Below are positions 25,558-35,676 of a stretch of DNA of 64,000 nucleotides, one piece after another (the first letter of the stretch is position 1; every line of letters begins with the position of its first letter). Both the position numbers and the translations under genes were made by a program. Source of the DNA: Burkholderia sp. 4M9327F10 (GTDB lineage Bacteria > Pseudomonadota > Gammaproteobacteria > Burkholderiales > Burkholderiaceae); contig NZ_SCNV01000026.1 in assembly GCF_005503145.1 (NCBI RefSeq), positions 47,220 to 111,219 of the forward strand, written 5' to 3'. The notes under the pieces are model-generated. The model was not told the DNA's origin. It ran no database searches and saw nothing but the letters and a program-made list of their open reading frames with translations.

Positions 25558-26532
25558 TCACGCAGCGTGCCCGACGATGGTCTCGTAGTAGAGCTGCAGA
25601 AAACCCTCTACGTCCACATCCACGCAGACATCCTGCTGAGGGACTGTGTCCCAGTCAGGTGCCGGCACGCCCATCGCCGCGGGCTTCTGAATCGTCTGGC
25701 CGATTGCCAGTCCCTCCACCACCACCCGCACCGTCCCACGCCTGATCCGATAAAGTTCGGGAGCCACGAGATACGCCACTGCCGACGAGTCGTGCACATA
25801 GATGCCGTGCACGCCCGAACTCGCGATGTGGAAATGTTCGTAGTGACGCGACACGTCCCAGATAAATTGCCCATTCTCGCCGCCGTGTTGACGGAGACGG
25901 TCGAGATACGCGGTGCTCATCACCGCCTTTTGCGTCACGTCGAGTCCTACTGCCGTGACTTTCCAGGCTGCAGCGAAGACCTGATCGGCTGCATCCGGAT
26001 CGGCAGAAATGTTCGCCTCTGCACAGGGGCTGACATTACCCAACACCCCGTTAATGCCGAACGCGCCGCCCATGATGATGACCTGCTTGACGAGGTGCTG
26101 GATCTCGGGGTCCTCTTGCAACGCCAACGCGAGATTGGTCAGCGGTCCCACCGCGACAAGGTTGATCTCATGCGGATGCTTGCGGATCTCATCGATGATG
26201 AAGCGATGCGCCGGCCTTGCATCGAGGCGGGCGCGGCCGTCATCTTTCAGCTCCGGCAGGTCGATGTCGCCCAGGCCGTTGTTCCCGTGGATATGCGGAA
26301 TCGGCTCGGGTGCCGCGCGGCGCAATGGCTTGCCCGCTCCGCGCGCCACCACGACCGAGGGCTTGGCAAACCGTTCGACGAGATAGACCGCGTTACGCGT
26401 GGTGGTTTCGATCGTCGCGTTGCCGAACACGGACGTCACGCCGATCAGTTCGATCTCCGGATGACGCGTCTGAAACACCAGCGCCATCGAGTCATCGACG
26501 CCGGGGTCCGTGTCGTAAATTACCTTGTGCAT
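25558..26532 (-). CDS. Nucleoside hydrolase (inosine/uridine-preferring family)
   Basis: 324 residues. The calcium-binding signature YDTDPGVDDSMAL is at the extreme N-terminus, and the NNGLGDIDLP and HDSSAVAYLVAP segments complete the family pattern. It hydrolyses the N-glycosidic bond of ribonucleosides. Last gene of a minus-strand salvage operon (nupC, deoA, cdd, this gene), 10 bases after cdd. The cytidine deaminase neighbour points to uridine/cytidine, but the preference is not certain. Confidence 0.92.
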   Translation of the reverse strand: MHKVIYDTDPGVDDSMALVFQTRHPEIELIGVTSVFGNATIETTTRNAVYLVERFAKPSVVVARGAGKPLRRAAPEPIPHIHGNNGLGDIDLPELKDDGRARLDARPAHRFIIDEIRKHPHEINLVAVGPLTNLALALQEDPEIQHLVKQVIIMGGAFGINGVLGNVSPCAEANISADPDAADQVFAAAWKVTAVGLDVTQKAVMSTAYLDRLRQHGGENGQFIWDVSRHYEHFHIASSGVHGIYVHDSSAVAYLVAPELYRIRRGTVRVVVEGLAIGQTIQKPAAMGVPAPDWDTVPQQDVCVDVDVEGFLQLYYETIVGHAA

Positions 26533-26542
26533 GATTGGACAC

Positions 26543-26950
26543 TCACGTTGTGTGCGAAGGTTCGAGATAGAACGCGCCCGGCAGCAGCGCGCCGGCGCTG
26601 GTCACTTCCACCTTGCCGTCCAGATTGGACAGCACGACCTTGAGCTTCGGCGAGCCCAGTTCGATCATCACCTGGCGGCAGGCGCCGCACGGTGCAATCG
26701 GCCCGTCGGTCGCGCCGATCACCGCCAGCGTTTTGAACTGCCCCGGACGATACCCTGCCGCCACCGCGCTGAACAGCGCCGTGCGCTCAGCGCAATTGCA
26801 CAGGCCGTATGACGCGTTCTCGACATTGCAGCCGTGAAAGATCTTGCCGTCGTGAGTCTCCACCACGGCGCCGACCAGAAAGCCCGAATATGGCGCATAG
26901 GCACGCTTGCGCGCCTTGCGTGCCTCATCAATCAGTTGTTTGCGTTTCAC
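26543..26950 (-). CDS. cdd: Cytidine deaminase
   Basis: 135 residues, the homotetrameric small form. Zinc and proton-shuttle residues are in NCAERTALF and the two other zinc cysteines in PCGACRQVM; the NVENASYGLCNCAE substrate segment is intact. Converts cytidine and deoxycytidine to (deoxy)uridine, feeding the nucleoside hydrolase and the thymidine phosphorylase encoded on either side. Confidence 0.95.
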   Translation of the reverse strand: MKRKQLIDEARKARKRAYAPYSGFLVGAVVETHDGKIFHGCNVENASYGLCNCAERTALFSAVAAGYRPGQFKTLAVIGATDGPIAPCGACRQVMIELGSPKLKVVLSNLDGKVEVTSAGALLPGAFYLEPSHTT

Positions 26951-26985
26951 TACTCCTCCGCATCGGGATCAGCGATCTTGCTGAA

Positions 26986-28308
26986 TCATTGGTCGATCAG
27001 TTCGTACACGCTGGACGGCACGGCTGCACGAGTTTCGTCCAGCGTGCAGGCCGCCTGGATATCGCGCGCCGCCCGCTGTGCCGCCGACGCATCGCGCGCA
27101 TGAATCCGCGCCAACGGCGCGCCCGCCTCGACGTATTGTCCAAGTTCAACGAGGTCTGTCAAACCGGCCTGATAATCGATCGCGTCTTCGGGACGTCGTC
27201 TGCCTCCACCGAGGCCAACCACCGTCAATCCGAGCGCCCGGCAATCGATGCGCGTCACGTAACCAGCGCGCGGCGCCTTGACCGTCATCACAACAGGCGC
27301 TTCGCCAAGATGGCGCGCGGGTGCGTCGAGCAGGTCTGCCGGGCCGCCTAACGCATGCACCATGCGTGCAAAGCGCTCCGCTGCCGCGCCTGAATCGAGC
27401 GCCACGTGTAGCCTGGCACGGGCCTGTGCCGTGTCTGCGGCAAGGCCGCCCAGCACGAGCATCTGTGCCGCCAGCGCCAGCGTAACCTCATGAACGCGCG
27501 CCGGACGGATGCGCCCGCTCAGATACCCGATCGCGTAGCGCACCTCCAGCGCATTGCCCGCACAAGAAGCGAGCGGCTGGTTCATATCGGTGAGCACGGC
27601 CGTAGTCTTCATGCCGGCGCCGTTGCCCACATCGACGATGCTGCGCGCCAGTTCCAGCGACTTCTCATAGCTCGGCATAAAGGCGCCCGAGCCGACCTTG
27701 ATGTCCATGGTCAGCGCGGCCAACCCTGCGGCAAGTTTCTTCGAGAGGATCGACGCCGTTATCATCGCCACTGATTCAACGGTCGCCGTGACGTCGCGGA
27801 TCGCATAGATGCGCTTGTCCGCCGGTGCGAGTTGGGCGGTCTGACCGATAATCGCCACCCCGACCTCGCGCACCACACGCTGAAATACCGGCGTTGGCGG
27901 CACCAGGTCATAGCCGGGGATCGAGGCGAGCTTGTCGAGCGTCCCGCCGGTATGGCCAAGGCCGCGGCCCGAGATCATCGGCACGAAGCCGCCGCATGCG
28001 GCGACCATCGGCCCGAGCAGCAATGAGGTGAGATCGCCGACACCGCCTGTCGAATGCTTGTCGATCAGCGGTCCCGGCAGATCGTAGTCATGCCATTCCA
28101 GCACCCGGCCGGAATCGCGCTGCGCCAGCGTCAAGGCGACCCGCTCCTCGACGCTCATGTCGTTGAAGTACACCGCCATCGCGAACGCAGCCACCTGTCC
28201 CTCGCTGACGCTGCCGTCGGCGACGCCCTGCACGAACTCGGCGACCTCGTTGCGGCTAAGCGGTTGCCTGTCGCGCTTCTTGCGGATAATTTCCTGCGTC
28301 AACGACAT
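26986..28308 (-). CDS. deoA: Thymidine phosphorylase
   Basis: 440 residues. The PLIDKHSTGGVGD phosphate-binding region and the family signature SGRGLGHTGGTLDKL are intact. It cleaves thymidine and deoxyuridine with phosphate, giving deoxyribose-1-phosphate. The gap to cdd is 35 bases and to the transporter 113 bases, consistent with one operon. No deoB or deoC is present in the window. Confidence 0.95.
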   Translation of the reverse strand: MSLTQEIIRKKRDRQPLSRNEVAEFVQGVADGSVSEGQVAAFAMAVYFNDMSVEERVALTLAQRDSGRVLEWHDYDLPGPLIDKHSTGGVGDLTSLLLGPMVAACGGFVPMISGRGLGHTGGTLDKLASIPGYDLVPPTPVFQRVVREVGVAIIGQTAQLAPADKRIYAIRDVTATVESVAMITASILSKKLAAGLAALTMDIKVGSGAFMPSYEKSLELARSIVDVGNGAGMKTTAVLTDMNQPLASCAGNALEVRYAIGYLSGRIRPARVHEVTLALAAQMLVLGGLAADTAQARARLHVALDSGAAAERFARMVHALGGPADLLDAPARHLGEAPVVMTVKAPRAGYVTRIDCRALGLTVVGLGGGRRRPEDAIDYQAGLTDLVELGQYVEAGAPLARIHARDASAAQRAARDIQAACTLDETRAAVPSSVYELIDQ

Positions 28309-28421
28309 GATGATCGGCCCAACAAAATGTAGGAGACCCTGGCGTTACGGTAACTGCCCAGCTTCAACGTGTCAGGCACGCGGCACAGTTCAGGGCAATG
28401 CCGCACCACGTCACGCACACT

Positions 28422-29696
28422 TCAATGAAACGTCAGGAAAATACCGGCAATCGCCGCGCTCATCAGGTTCGACAATGTGGCGGCTGCCACCACACGCAAG
28501 CCATAGCGTGCGACCTCGGCGCGGCGCTCCACCGCCACCGCGCTAAAGCCGCCCGTGAGAATGGCAATCGAGGAAAAATTAGCAAAGCCGCACAGCGCGA
28601 ACGACACAATAGCCAGCGTCTTCGGATCCAGCACCTGCAACCCGGCTGCGGCAACCGACTGCGCGCCCTTGAGGTACGGCGACAAATCCACATACGCCAC
28701 GAATTCGTTGAGGATCAGCTTCTCGCCGATAAAGTTGCCGGCCAGCGGCGCATCGTGCCACGGCACGCCGATCAACCACGCGAGCGGCGCGAACGCCCAG
28801 CCCAGCAGGCTTTGCAGTGTGATCTGCGGATGGCCGAACATGCCGGCCACGCCGCTAACGGTCGAATTCAGCAGTGCAATCAGGCCAATGAAAGCGATCA
28901 GCATCGCACCGACGTTGATGGCGATGCGCAAGCCAACCGCCGCTCCCGCCGCAGCCGCTTCGATCACATTGGCCGAGCGTTTCTCGTCGAAAGTGAGCCC
29001 TTCCAGCACGACGCGGCTCGGCTCCGTGGTCGGGAAGATCACCTTTGCAAACAGCAGGCCGCCCGGTATGGCCATAAATGAAGCCGCCAGCAGATACTCG
29101 AGGTTGACGCCCAGGCCCGCGTAGCCAGCCAGCACGGACCCCGCCACGGAAGCCATACCGCTCGACATCACCGCGAACAGTTCAGCAGCGGTCATCTGCC
29201 GCACGAACGGTTTTACGAAAGCCGGCATCTCGCTCTGGCCGAGAAAGATAGTCGCCACGGCGGAACAGGCCTCGACACGCGTCACGCCAAGCAGCTTCTC
29301 AAACACGACCCCGAGACCGTTGATGATCCACTTCATCACACCGATGTGATACAGCACCGCGATCAGCGCGGTGACAAAAATAATCATGGGCAGTACGCGC
29401 AACGCAAACACGAAGCCGCCGCCGCCGAACAACTGGAACATCTTTTCGTCGACGAGTCCGCCAAACATGAACGACACGCCACGGTCGCCCATCTGCAAGA
29501 CGTGATTGACACCGCGCGCAGCGGCGGCAAGCGCTGCACTGCCGATCGGCACGAACAGCACGAGCGCGCCGATCGCCACCTGGGCAATCAGCGCAGGAAT
29601 CAAGGTGCGCAAACGAACGCCGCTGCGGTTGGTCGACAGCGCATAAGCAATCAGCAACAGTAAAGCAATGCCACACAGACTGCGTACGATATCCAC
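28422..29696 (-). CDS. nupC: Concentrative nucleoside transporter (NupC family)
   Basis: 424 residues with about ten membrane segments. The CNT-family motifs FLGQSEMPAFVKPF and GEKLILNEFVAY, which contact nucleoside and ion, are both clear. It imports nucleosides with a proton or sodium ion for the three salvage enzymes downstream. First gene of the operon. Confidence 0.94.
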   Translation of the reverse strand: MDIVRSLCGIALLLLIAYALSTNRSGVRLRTLIPALIAQVAIGALVLFVPIGSAALAAAARGVNHVLQMGDRGVSFMFGGLVDEKMFQLFGGGGFVFALRVLPMIIFVTALIAVLYHIGVMKWIINGLGVVFEKLLGVTRVEACSAVATIFLGQSEMPAFVKPFVRQMTAAELFAVMSSGMASVAGSVLAGYAGLGVNLEYLLAASFMAIPGGLLFAKVIFPTTEPSRVVLEGLTFDEKRSANVIEAAAAGAAVGLRIAINVGAMLIAFIGLIALLNSTVSGVAGMFGHPQITLQSLLGWAFAPLAWLIGVPWHDAPLAGNFIGEKLILNEFVAYVDLSPYLKGAQSVAAAGLQVLDPKTLAIVSFALCGFANFSSIAILTGGFSAVAVERRAEVARYGLRVVAAATLSNLMSAAIAGIFLTFH

Positions 29697-30290
29697 GTTG
29701 TGCTCGCTGTAGAGAAATGGGGGGAGCGAAGGGATGTACAGCGGGATGGCTTTTAAGCCGCTCCGCTAAAGCGAGTGCGCGCGGCCTGGCTTGAGGAAAC
29801 GCCGCGGCCTGCAGCGCAGCGCGGCGTCACGGAGAATGACGCTGTCGTGAAGCGCTTGTGTGAGAGTGCGGCTGTGCGGCGGGGGCAACTTTCCTTCGCA
29901 TACCTATCTTCCTCCTTGCATCTTTACTGTCGAATTTTTATAGCCTGCTATTTTTTGTAGCCCGCCTGGGCGTGCCACGTATAGTGCCGCGCCAGGCCGC
30001 TTACGTCCAGCCATTGGCTGCTCGCAAGGCCGGCAAGACAGGATGCCGCAGCGCAGCGAAACCCGGTCATGACGTGGCAAGGCGTTCAACCGATGCATCG
30101 CGCATGGCAAGCGCTAGCGGACTGCAATCCTGTCCTTTCGGTCAGGTTATAGATGAACAAAAAAATAAAGTACAAGGCTTTTCGTAAGAACCGGACATTT
30201 CATCGCCGGACGGCGTATGGTTACAGCAAGGGCCGGCGCCGTTTGTCCGGCCACCGGTCATCGGCCAGCCGGCCAGACGGGAGACGCCGC
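29697..30290. other. Non-coding region upstream of nupC
   Basis: About 590 bases without a supported gene. An AT-rich patch at 29925-29957 with a TATAAA box on the minus strand may hold the nupC promoter, but no matching -35 was found. CCGG-rich inverted repeats around 30190-30290 precede the small orphan gene. Confidence 0.45.
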
Positions 30291-30542
30291 ATGAAAACAC
30301 CCACCATACGGGCAGGCGCCCATATCGAAGGCGTCCACTGGATTGCCGAATATGCCGGGGATGTCCACGAGATTCGCGTATTTCGCGAGGGGCAGGAGGT
30401 GGACGTGCACAACGCACCATCCACGTTGTTCGGCGACGAAGAGAACGCCGGATCGAAAAGCTGCGCCGATCATCGTGCCGCCGAAGCGGCCGTGCTCGCG
30501 TATTTGCGACGCTTTGTCGCCGAGCACGACGCGGAGGAGTAG
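30291..30542 (+). CDS. Small protein of unknown function
   Basis: 83 residues from the ATG at 30291, which follows GGGAG; the open frame upstream is arginine-rich and looks non-coding. The protein is acidic, with a short beta-rich middle (HWIAEYAGDVHEIRVFREG) and an alanine-rich helix at the end. No signal peptide, cysteine motif or known domain is seen. It stands alone between nupC and the convergent binding-protein gene. Confidence 0.55.
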   Translation: MKTPTIRAGAHIEGVHWIAEYAGDVHEIRVFREGQEVDVHNAPSTLFGDEENAGSKSCADHRAAEAAVLAYLRRFVAEHDAEE

Positions 30543-30544
30543 TG

Positions 30545-30578
30545 GGCGGAATTGCCGCGACGGCACGGGAATTCCGCC
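30545..30578. terminator. Hairpin between convergent genes
   Basis: GGCGGAATT (30545-30553) and AATTCCGCC (30570-30578) are perfect 9-base arms; an inner GCCG/CGGC stem extends the structure. It lies just after the small gene and before the convergent ABC binding-protein gene, so it may terminate both. No clear T-run. Confidence 0.5.
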
Positions 30579-30627
30579 GATCCGCACCCAGCAGGTCCTG
30601 GTGAGACCCGGTGTGCGGTAGCGCCTG

Positions 30628-31836
30628 TCAGTCAGCCGGACGCAGTTTCTTCACCTCGGCATCGGACGGTTGCACACTCGCGCCGTCGATGTAGCGGTAC
30701 GACGTCATTACGCCCTTGCCGTCCTTCACGGCAGTCACGCCCACGAAAGCACCCATGGTCGACTGGTTGTCCTGCGCGCGATACGTGATCGGCCCAAACG
30801 GCGTGTCGACGTTCAAGCCCTTGAACGCAGCGGCCAGCTTGTCAGGATCGGTGGAACCGGCTTTCTTCAGGCCGTCGGCCAGCGACATCAACGCCGAGTA
30901 GCCGACCACCGAGCCCAGACGCGGATAGTCGTGATATTTCGCCTGATACGCATCGACAAACTTCTTGTTCGCCGCCGTATCGATCGAATACCACGGGTAG
31001 CCGGTCACAATCCAGCCGGTGGGCGCCTCGGCGCCAAGCGGGTCCAGATAATCCGGTTCGCCCGTCAGCAGGGACACGACGCTGCGATCCTTGAAGAGCC
31101 CGGTCGTATTGCCTTGCCGGACGAACTTGCCGAGGTCCGCGCCGAACAGCACGTTGAAGATCGCGTCAGGCTTCGCGTCGGCAAGTGCCTGCGTCACCGC
31201 ACCGGCATCGAGATTGCCGAGCGGCGTGGCCTGATCGGAGACAAATTCGATGTCCGGCTGGGCCGCCTGCATCAGCTTCTTGAAGGTCGCCACCGCCGAC
31301 TGGCCGTATTCGTAGTTCGGATACACCAGAGCCCAGCGCTTCTTGTGCAGCTTGAGCGCTTCCGGCACCAGCATCGCCACCTGCATGTAAGTGGATGGAC
31401 GCAGGCGGTAGGTGTACTTGTTGCCGTCGGCCCAGACGATCTTGTCGGTCAGCGGTTCGGCAGCGAGGAAGAAAATATGCCGCTGCTTCGCGTAGTCGGC
31501 GAGTGCCAGGCCGGTATTCGACAGGAAGCCGCCGAACAGCACCTGCACGCCCTCGCCCGTTACCAGCTCCTGCGCGACCCGCACCGTATCGCCGGGGTTG
31601 GCGTTGTCGTCGCGCGAGACGACTTCGAGCTTCTTGCCGAGCACGCCACCCGCCGCGTTCACCTCGTCGAGCGCGAGATTCCAGCCATTCTTGTAAGGGC
31701 CGAGAAAGGCAGGCTGGGCCTTATAACTGTTGATTTCGCCAATCTTGATCGTCTCCTGGGCGGCCGCCCCGAGTGCCGTCAACGACAGCGTCAATGAGAG
31801 CGTCAGACGAGAGATCCAACCTGGGCGTGTGGTCAT
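30628..31836 (-). CDS. Branched-chain-type ABC transporter substrate-binding protein (LivK-like)
   Basis: 402 residues from the ATG at 31836 (CGGAG ribosome site). Signal peptide with a hydrophobic run ending ALGAAAQ, then a type-I periplasmic binding fold (IKIGEINSYKAQPAFLGPYKNGW, VQVLFGGFLSNTGLALADYA, DGNKYTYRLRPSTYMQV). Relatives bind amino acids, amides, urea or aromatic acids. It is the last gene of the run that includes the matching permease and ATPases, 162 bases after the NicB-like gene, so it probably captures the N-heterocycle or an intermediate rather than leucine. Confidence 0.9.
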   Translation of the reverse strand: MTTRPGWISRLTLSLTLSLTALGAAAQETIKIGEINSYKAQPAFLGPYKNGWNLALDEVNAAGGVLGKKLEVVSRDDNANPGDTVRVAQELVTGEGVQVLFGGFLSNTGLALADYAKQRHIFFLAAEPLTDKIVWADGNKYTYRLRPSTYMQVAMLVPEALKLHKKRWALVYPNYEYGQSAVATFKKLMQAAQPDIEFVSDQATPLGNLDAGAVTQALADAKPDAIFNVLFGADLGKFVRQGNTTGLFKDRSVVSLLTGEPDYLDPLGAEAPTGWIVTGYPWYSIDTAANKKFVDAYQAKYHDYPRLGSVVGYSALMSLADGLKKAGSTDPDKLAAAFKGLNVDTPFGPITYRAQDNQSTMGAFVGVTAVKDGKGVMTSYRYIDGASVQPSDAEVKKLRPAD

Positions 31837-31998
31837 GTGTTGCTCCGTTATGAGTGGGAGTGCGGGAATACGGATCAAATACGCGAATTCAAATGCGGCT
31901 ACTTTGGTGCACGGCGTTGCGAGCGTATTGCCTGGTTCGCGCTGTGGCGGAAGCGGTGCGTTCCAGCGCTCCAGTGCCGTGCGGTCCCTTCCAGCACG

Positions 31999-34900
31999 TC
32001 AGTCGTGGGGCGCCGCGCGAATCCGCGCCACGCTCGCCTCGACGTCCTGCCACGCGGGTTTGCCGCCCGCAAACTGTTGACGCAGATAGGACACGAGTTC
32101 GGCCACCTGGGCGTCGTTGAAACTGTCGCGGTAAGCCGGCATCGTACCGAGTTCGGGCCGCGCAGGCGAGCCGATGCCATCCAGAATCACGCGAATCAGG
32201 TTGTCGGGCGCCGCGCTATGCAGATTCGTATTGAGTGCGAGCGACGGATGCGCGCCGAATAGCTGCGGCCCGTTGCCTGTGTGGTGGCATGCCGCGCAGG
32301 CGCCGTCGAACAGACGCGCGCCGAGGCTCGAAGCCGCCGGCGTCGCGAGACTGGCTTGGGCGCTCGCTTGCTCATATTCGCGCGCCAACGCTTGCGGGTT
32401 CGCGTTCGGTTCCGGCGGGTTAAGCGAGGCAAGATAATTCGCCATGGCGCGGATGTCGCTGTCGGGCAACGCCGCCAGTTCGCTGACGACCGGTCCCATC
32501 GGGCCGGCTGCCACGCCATGCAGCGGCGCGTGACCGGAGCGCAGATAGCTGAACAGTTCGTCTTCGGTCCAGGGCACAGGGGCATTCGAGAGTGTTGTGA
32601 GAGCGGGGGCTTCCCAGCCTTCCGCCAGGCCTCCGCCGAGGAACGCCGCGCCGGTTTTCTCGGCGCCGAACGCATTGCGTGGCGTGTGGCATGCGCTGCA
32701 ATGACCGAGGCCGTTGACCAGATACGCGCCGCGATTCCACTGGGCGGTTTGTGTGGCGTCCTCGGTGAAGGTATTGCGCCTCAGAAACAGGCTGTTCCAT
32801 GCGGCCATCAGCGGCCGAACACTGAACGGGAACGCGAGCCTGGTTTCAGGCGGACGAGAGCGCACCGGCGTCTGCGACATCAGATACGCGTAGAGCGCCT
32901 GCAGGTCGTCGTCCGAAACGTTCTTGAACGAGGTATAGGGAAAAGCGGGGTACAGATGCCGTCCATCGCGATGGATGCCTTGGCGCATGGCTCGCACGAA
33001 CGCCTCGAACGACCACGTGCCAATGCCGGTCTGCGCATCCGGCGTGATGTTCGTGGTGTAGAGGGTGCCGAACGGCGTATCGAGCGGCCGGCCACCGGCA
33101 TTCGGCACGCCGTTGTGCGCCGTGTGGCACACGGCGCAATCGCCCAGCGACGCAAGCAGCTTGCCGCGCGCAATCAGTTCGGGGGCGAACGAAGTGGCGA
33201 GCGGCGGCGTGATCGGCGCGATAGGCTGTGGCGCGAACGATGCCATCCCTAGCCACCCCGCCGCGCCCGTGGTCAACGCGCCGAGGAAGCCGAGGCGCCA
33301 GCGCTTTTTTCTGCGCGCGGCAGCGGCAGTGGCCGCTTGTGCCGGTCCGTCGGCAAGCGCGGCGCGAATCACCTCGGGCGTGAACGGCGGGCGGCGAAAC
33401 CGCACCCCCGTCGCATCGTAGAGCGCGTTGGCAATTGCCGCGGCGCCGGGCAGCGAAGCCGATTCTCCTGTGCCCATGGGCGGCTCGCCGTGGCGCGGCA
33501 TCATCACCACTTCAATGACCGGCACCTCGCGGAATGTCAGGATCGGGTACGCGCCCCACTCCTGACTCGTGACGGCGTTCTCGCCGAAGGTCACGCGCTC
33601 TTTCAACGCGCGGCTGGTCGCCTGGATCACGTTGCCGTGGATCTGATGACGCACGCCATCGGGATTCACCATCGTGCCGGTGTCCTGGCCGACCACCACG
33701 CGCGTGACGGCCAGCTCGCCGCTCTTGCGGTTCACCTCGACGTCGGCCACCCAGGCAGCCCACGCCGCGCCGAAACCGGGGAACTTGCTGTGCACGTAGC
33801 GCGCGTATGCGAAACCTCTGCCGCGTGCGATGTCATCGCGCGGTTCGCCGTCCGGTTCGGCGCCTGGTTCGCTGCCTGGCTGATCATCTTGTTCACCGTG
33901 CGCCTCGTCCTTTGGCGCGACCTTACGCGGTTCCCATCCCGCCTTCTCAGCCACCGCTTTCACCAAGTCGATAGCGCGTGGATCGGTCAAATGCTGTAGC
34001 CGAAATTCGACCGGATCGACACCGGCCTCGGCGGCGAGTTCATCGATGAAAGACTCGTGCGCGAACGTGTTCGGCAGTGCCGAGACGCCACGCAACCAGG
34101 ACGCGCGGACGATGGGCGGCGTGTCGTCGCACACGATGCGCATCGTGCGGTAGTCGTAAGGCGGCACGGATGTGCGGTCGCCCATTTCGAACACCTGCGG
34201 CTGCGGCGAGATCGTGCCCGTCAACAGCAGGGCGAGCGTGGGCGCATCGTTCGACGGGTAGCGCGTGGCGAAATCGTATCCGGTGAGCTGACCGTTCGAA
34301 TCGACCGCGCCGCGCACGTCCATCAGCTGCGCCGCGCCCTTCGGCTCCCATGCGTGTTCGTCTTCACGCGAAAGCTGCACGCGCACCGGACTGCCCACCG
34401 CACGCGAGAGCAAAGCCGCGTCCGCGGCGACGTCGTCGGCGCAGTTGCGGCCGTAGCAACCGGCGGCATCCATACGCACGATGTCGATCTTCGTTTCGTC
34501 GAGCGTCAGCAGCAGCGCCAGATCGGCGCGCAGCGAATGCGGATTCTGCGTGCCGGACCAGACCTTGAGCGCACCGTCACGGTAGTCGGCCACGGCGCAT
34601 GACGGCCCGATCGACGCATGCATCTGGAACGGCCAGACATAGGTGCGTTCGAGCGTGTTGCCGGCCTGCGCGAGCGCCGCATCGACATCGCCTTCGATCA
34701 CCAGATCGCGGCGCGTCGCGGGATTGGCGCGCAAAGCGGCCTCGACTTCGCTGCTGGTTTCGAGCGGCGGCAAGCCTTCCACCGTTTTCCACTGCACATC
34801 GAGCCGTTTGACTGCCTGCTGCACGACCTCCTCGCGCTCGGCGACGATGCCGACAAAATCGCGGATCACGACCACTTTGACGATACCGGGCAGATCGCTC

Positions 34901-35676
34901 ACGGACGCTTCATCGACATGCAGCAGACTGTTGCCGATAAAGTCGCCTTGCGCCACGCCCGCATACGGTGGACGCACCACCCGGCCGTGCAGCATGCCGG
35001 GCACGCGTACGTCGTGCACGAACATAAGCTCGCCGATGGCTTTAGCGGGAATATCGAGGCGCGCAGTGCTCTTGCCGACTATGCGATATGTTTCCGGCGG
35101 CTTGACGGGCGTGTCCGCTGCGAGCGTCAGCTCGATGCGCCGTCCTGCGATCAGTTCGCCATAGCCGATGCCTTGCGTCTTGTCCTCGCCGCGCCGATGC
35201 ACGATGCCGTCGCGCACATCGAGCGTCTCGGCGCTGACACCAAAACGCTCTGCCGCTTGCGCCACCAGATACTGCCGCGCCTGCGCCGCCGCGAGACGCA
35301 GCGGCACCGCCGAGATCTGGATCGTGGCGCTCGCAATTGTCGGGCCCTGGTTCGGCACCTCGGTGGTGTGTCCAAGCACAATCGCAACGCGCGTCAGCGG
35401 CACATCCAGTTCTTCCGCCACAATCTGCGCGAGCGCCGTGCCGATTCCGGTCCCCAGATCAACGTGCCCGTTGAACGCCATCACGCTGCCGTCGCCGCGC
35501 ACCACGAGGAATACGTCTGCTGCAGTCGGCACGAACGACGAGCGCGAGCCGGGCTGCCCGACCGCCGGCTTGACCGGCGCCTGCGGCGGCCGTAAGACGA
35601 TCAGCACGTTCTGCGCGTCATCGAGCTGCTGGCGCGAAAGCGGCTGACGATCCACGCTGACGTCCGGCCCGGTCAT
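31999..35676 (-). CDS. NicB-like molybdopterin hydroxylase subunit fused to a three-haem cytochrome c
   Basis: 1225 residues. About the first 780 are a xanthine dehydrogenase-family Moco subunit (NGHVDLGTGIGTALAQI, YGRNCADDVAADAALLSRAV, MGTGESASLPGAAAIANAL). A membrane-anchor-like helix follows (about residues 790-808), then three CxxCH haem sites near residues 847 (CAVCH), 994 (CSACH) and 1125 (CAACH). This architecture is that of NicB, the nicotinate hydroxylase subunit that passes electrons to the respiratory chain instead of NAD+. The start at 35676 overlaps the NicA-like stop by four bases; the frame runs on to 36063 but that extension has no homology. The substrate could be another N-heterocycle or aldehyde. 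Confidence 0.9.
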   Translation of the reverse strand: MTGPDVSVDRQPLSRQQLDDAQNVLIVLRPPQAPVKPAVGQPGSRSSFVPTAADVFLVVRGDGSVMAFNGHVDLGTGIGTALAQIVAEELDVPLTRVAIVLGHTTEVPNQGPTIASATIQISAVPLRLAAAQARQYLVAQAAERFGVSAETLDVRDGIVHRRGEDKTQGIGYGELIAGRRIELTLAADTPVKPPETYRIVGKSTARLDIPAKAIGELMFVHDVRVPGMLHGRVVRPPYAGVAQGDFIGNSLLHVDEASVSDLPGIVKVVVIRDFVGIVAEREEVVQQAVKRLDVQWKTVEGLPPLETSSEVEAALRANPATRRDLVIEGDVDAALAQAGNTLERTYVWPFQMHASIGPSCAVADYRDGALKVWSGTQNPHSLRADLALLLTLDETKIDIVRMDAAGCYGRNCADDVAADAALLSRAVGSPVRVQLSREDEHAWEPKGAAQLMDVRGAVDSNGQLTGYDFATRYPSNDAPTLALLLTGTISPQPQVFEMGDRTSVPPYDYRTMRIVCDDTPPIVRASWLRGVSALPNTFAHESFIDELAAEAGVDPVEFRLQHLTDPRAIDLVKAVAEKAGWEPRKVAPKDEAHGEQDDQPGSEPGAEPDGEPRDDIARGRGFAYARYVHSKFPGFGAAWAAWVADVEVNRKSGELAVTRVVVGQDTGTMVNPDGVRHQIHGNVIQATSRALKERVTFGENAVTSQEWGAYPILTFREVPVIEVVMMPRHGEPPMGTGESASLPGAAAIANALYDATGVRFRRPPFTPEVIRAALADGPAQAATAAAARRKKRWRLGFLGALTTGAAGWLGMASFAPQPIAPITPPLATSFAPELIARGKLLASLGDCAVCHTAHNGVPNAGGRPLDTPFGTLYTTNITPDAQTGIGTWSFEAFVRAMRQGIHRDGRHLYPAFPYTSFKNVSDDDLQALYAYLMSQTPVRSRPPETRLAFPFSVRPLMAAWNSLFLRRNTFTEDATQTAQWNRGAYLVNGLGHCSACHTPRNAFGAEKTGAAFLGGGLAEGWEAPALTTLSNAPVPWTEDELFSYLRSGHAPLHGVAAGPMGPVVSELAALPDSDIRAMANYLASLNPPEPNANPQALAREYEQASAQASLATPAASSLGARLFDGACAACHHTGNGPQLFGAHPSLALNTNLHSAAPDNLIRVILDGIGSPARPELGTMPAYRDSFNDAQVAELVSYLRQQFAGGKPAWQDVEASVARIRAAPHD

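Noticed and set aside
29940..29957. ATAG/CTAT mini-stem followed by T residues as a terminator
   Set aside because: The stem is only four pairs and sits in the presumed nupC promoter region.
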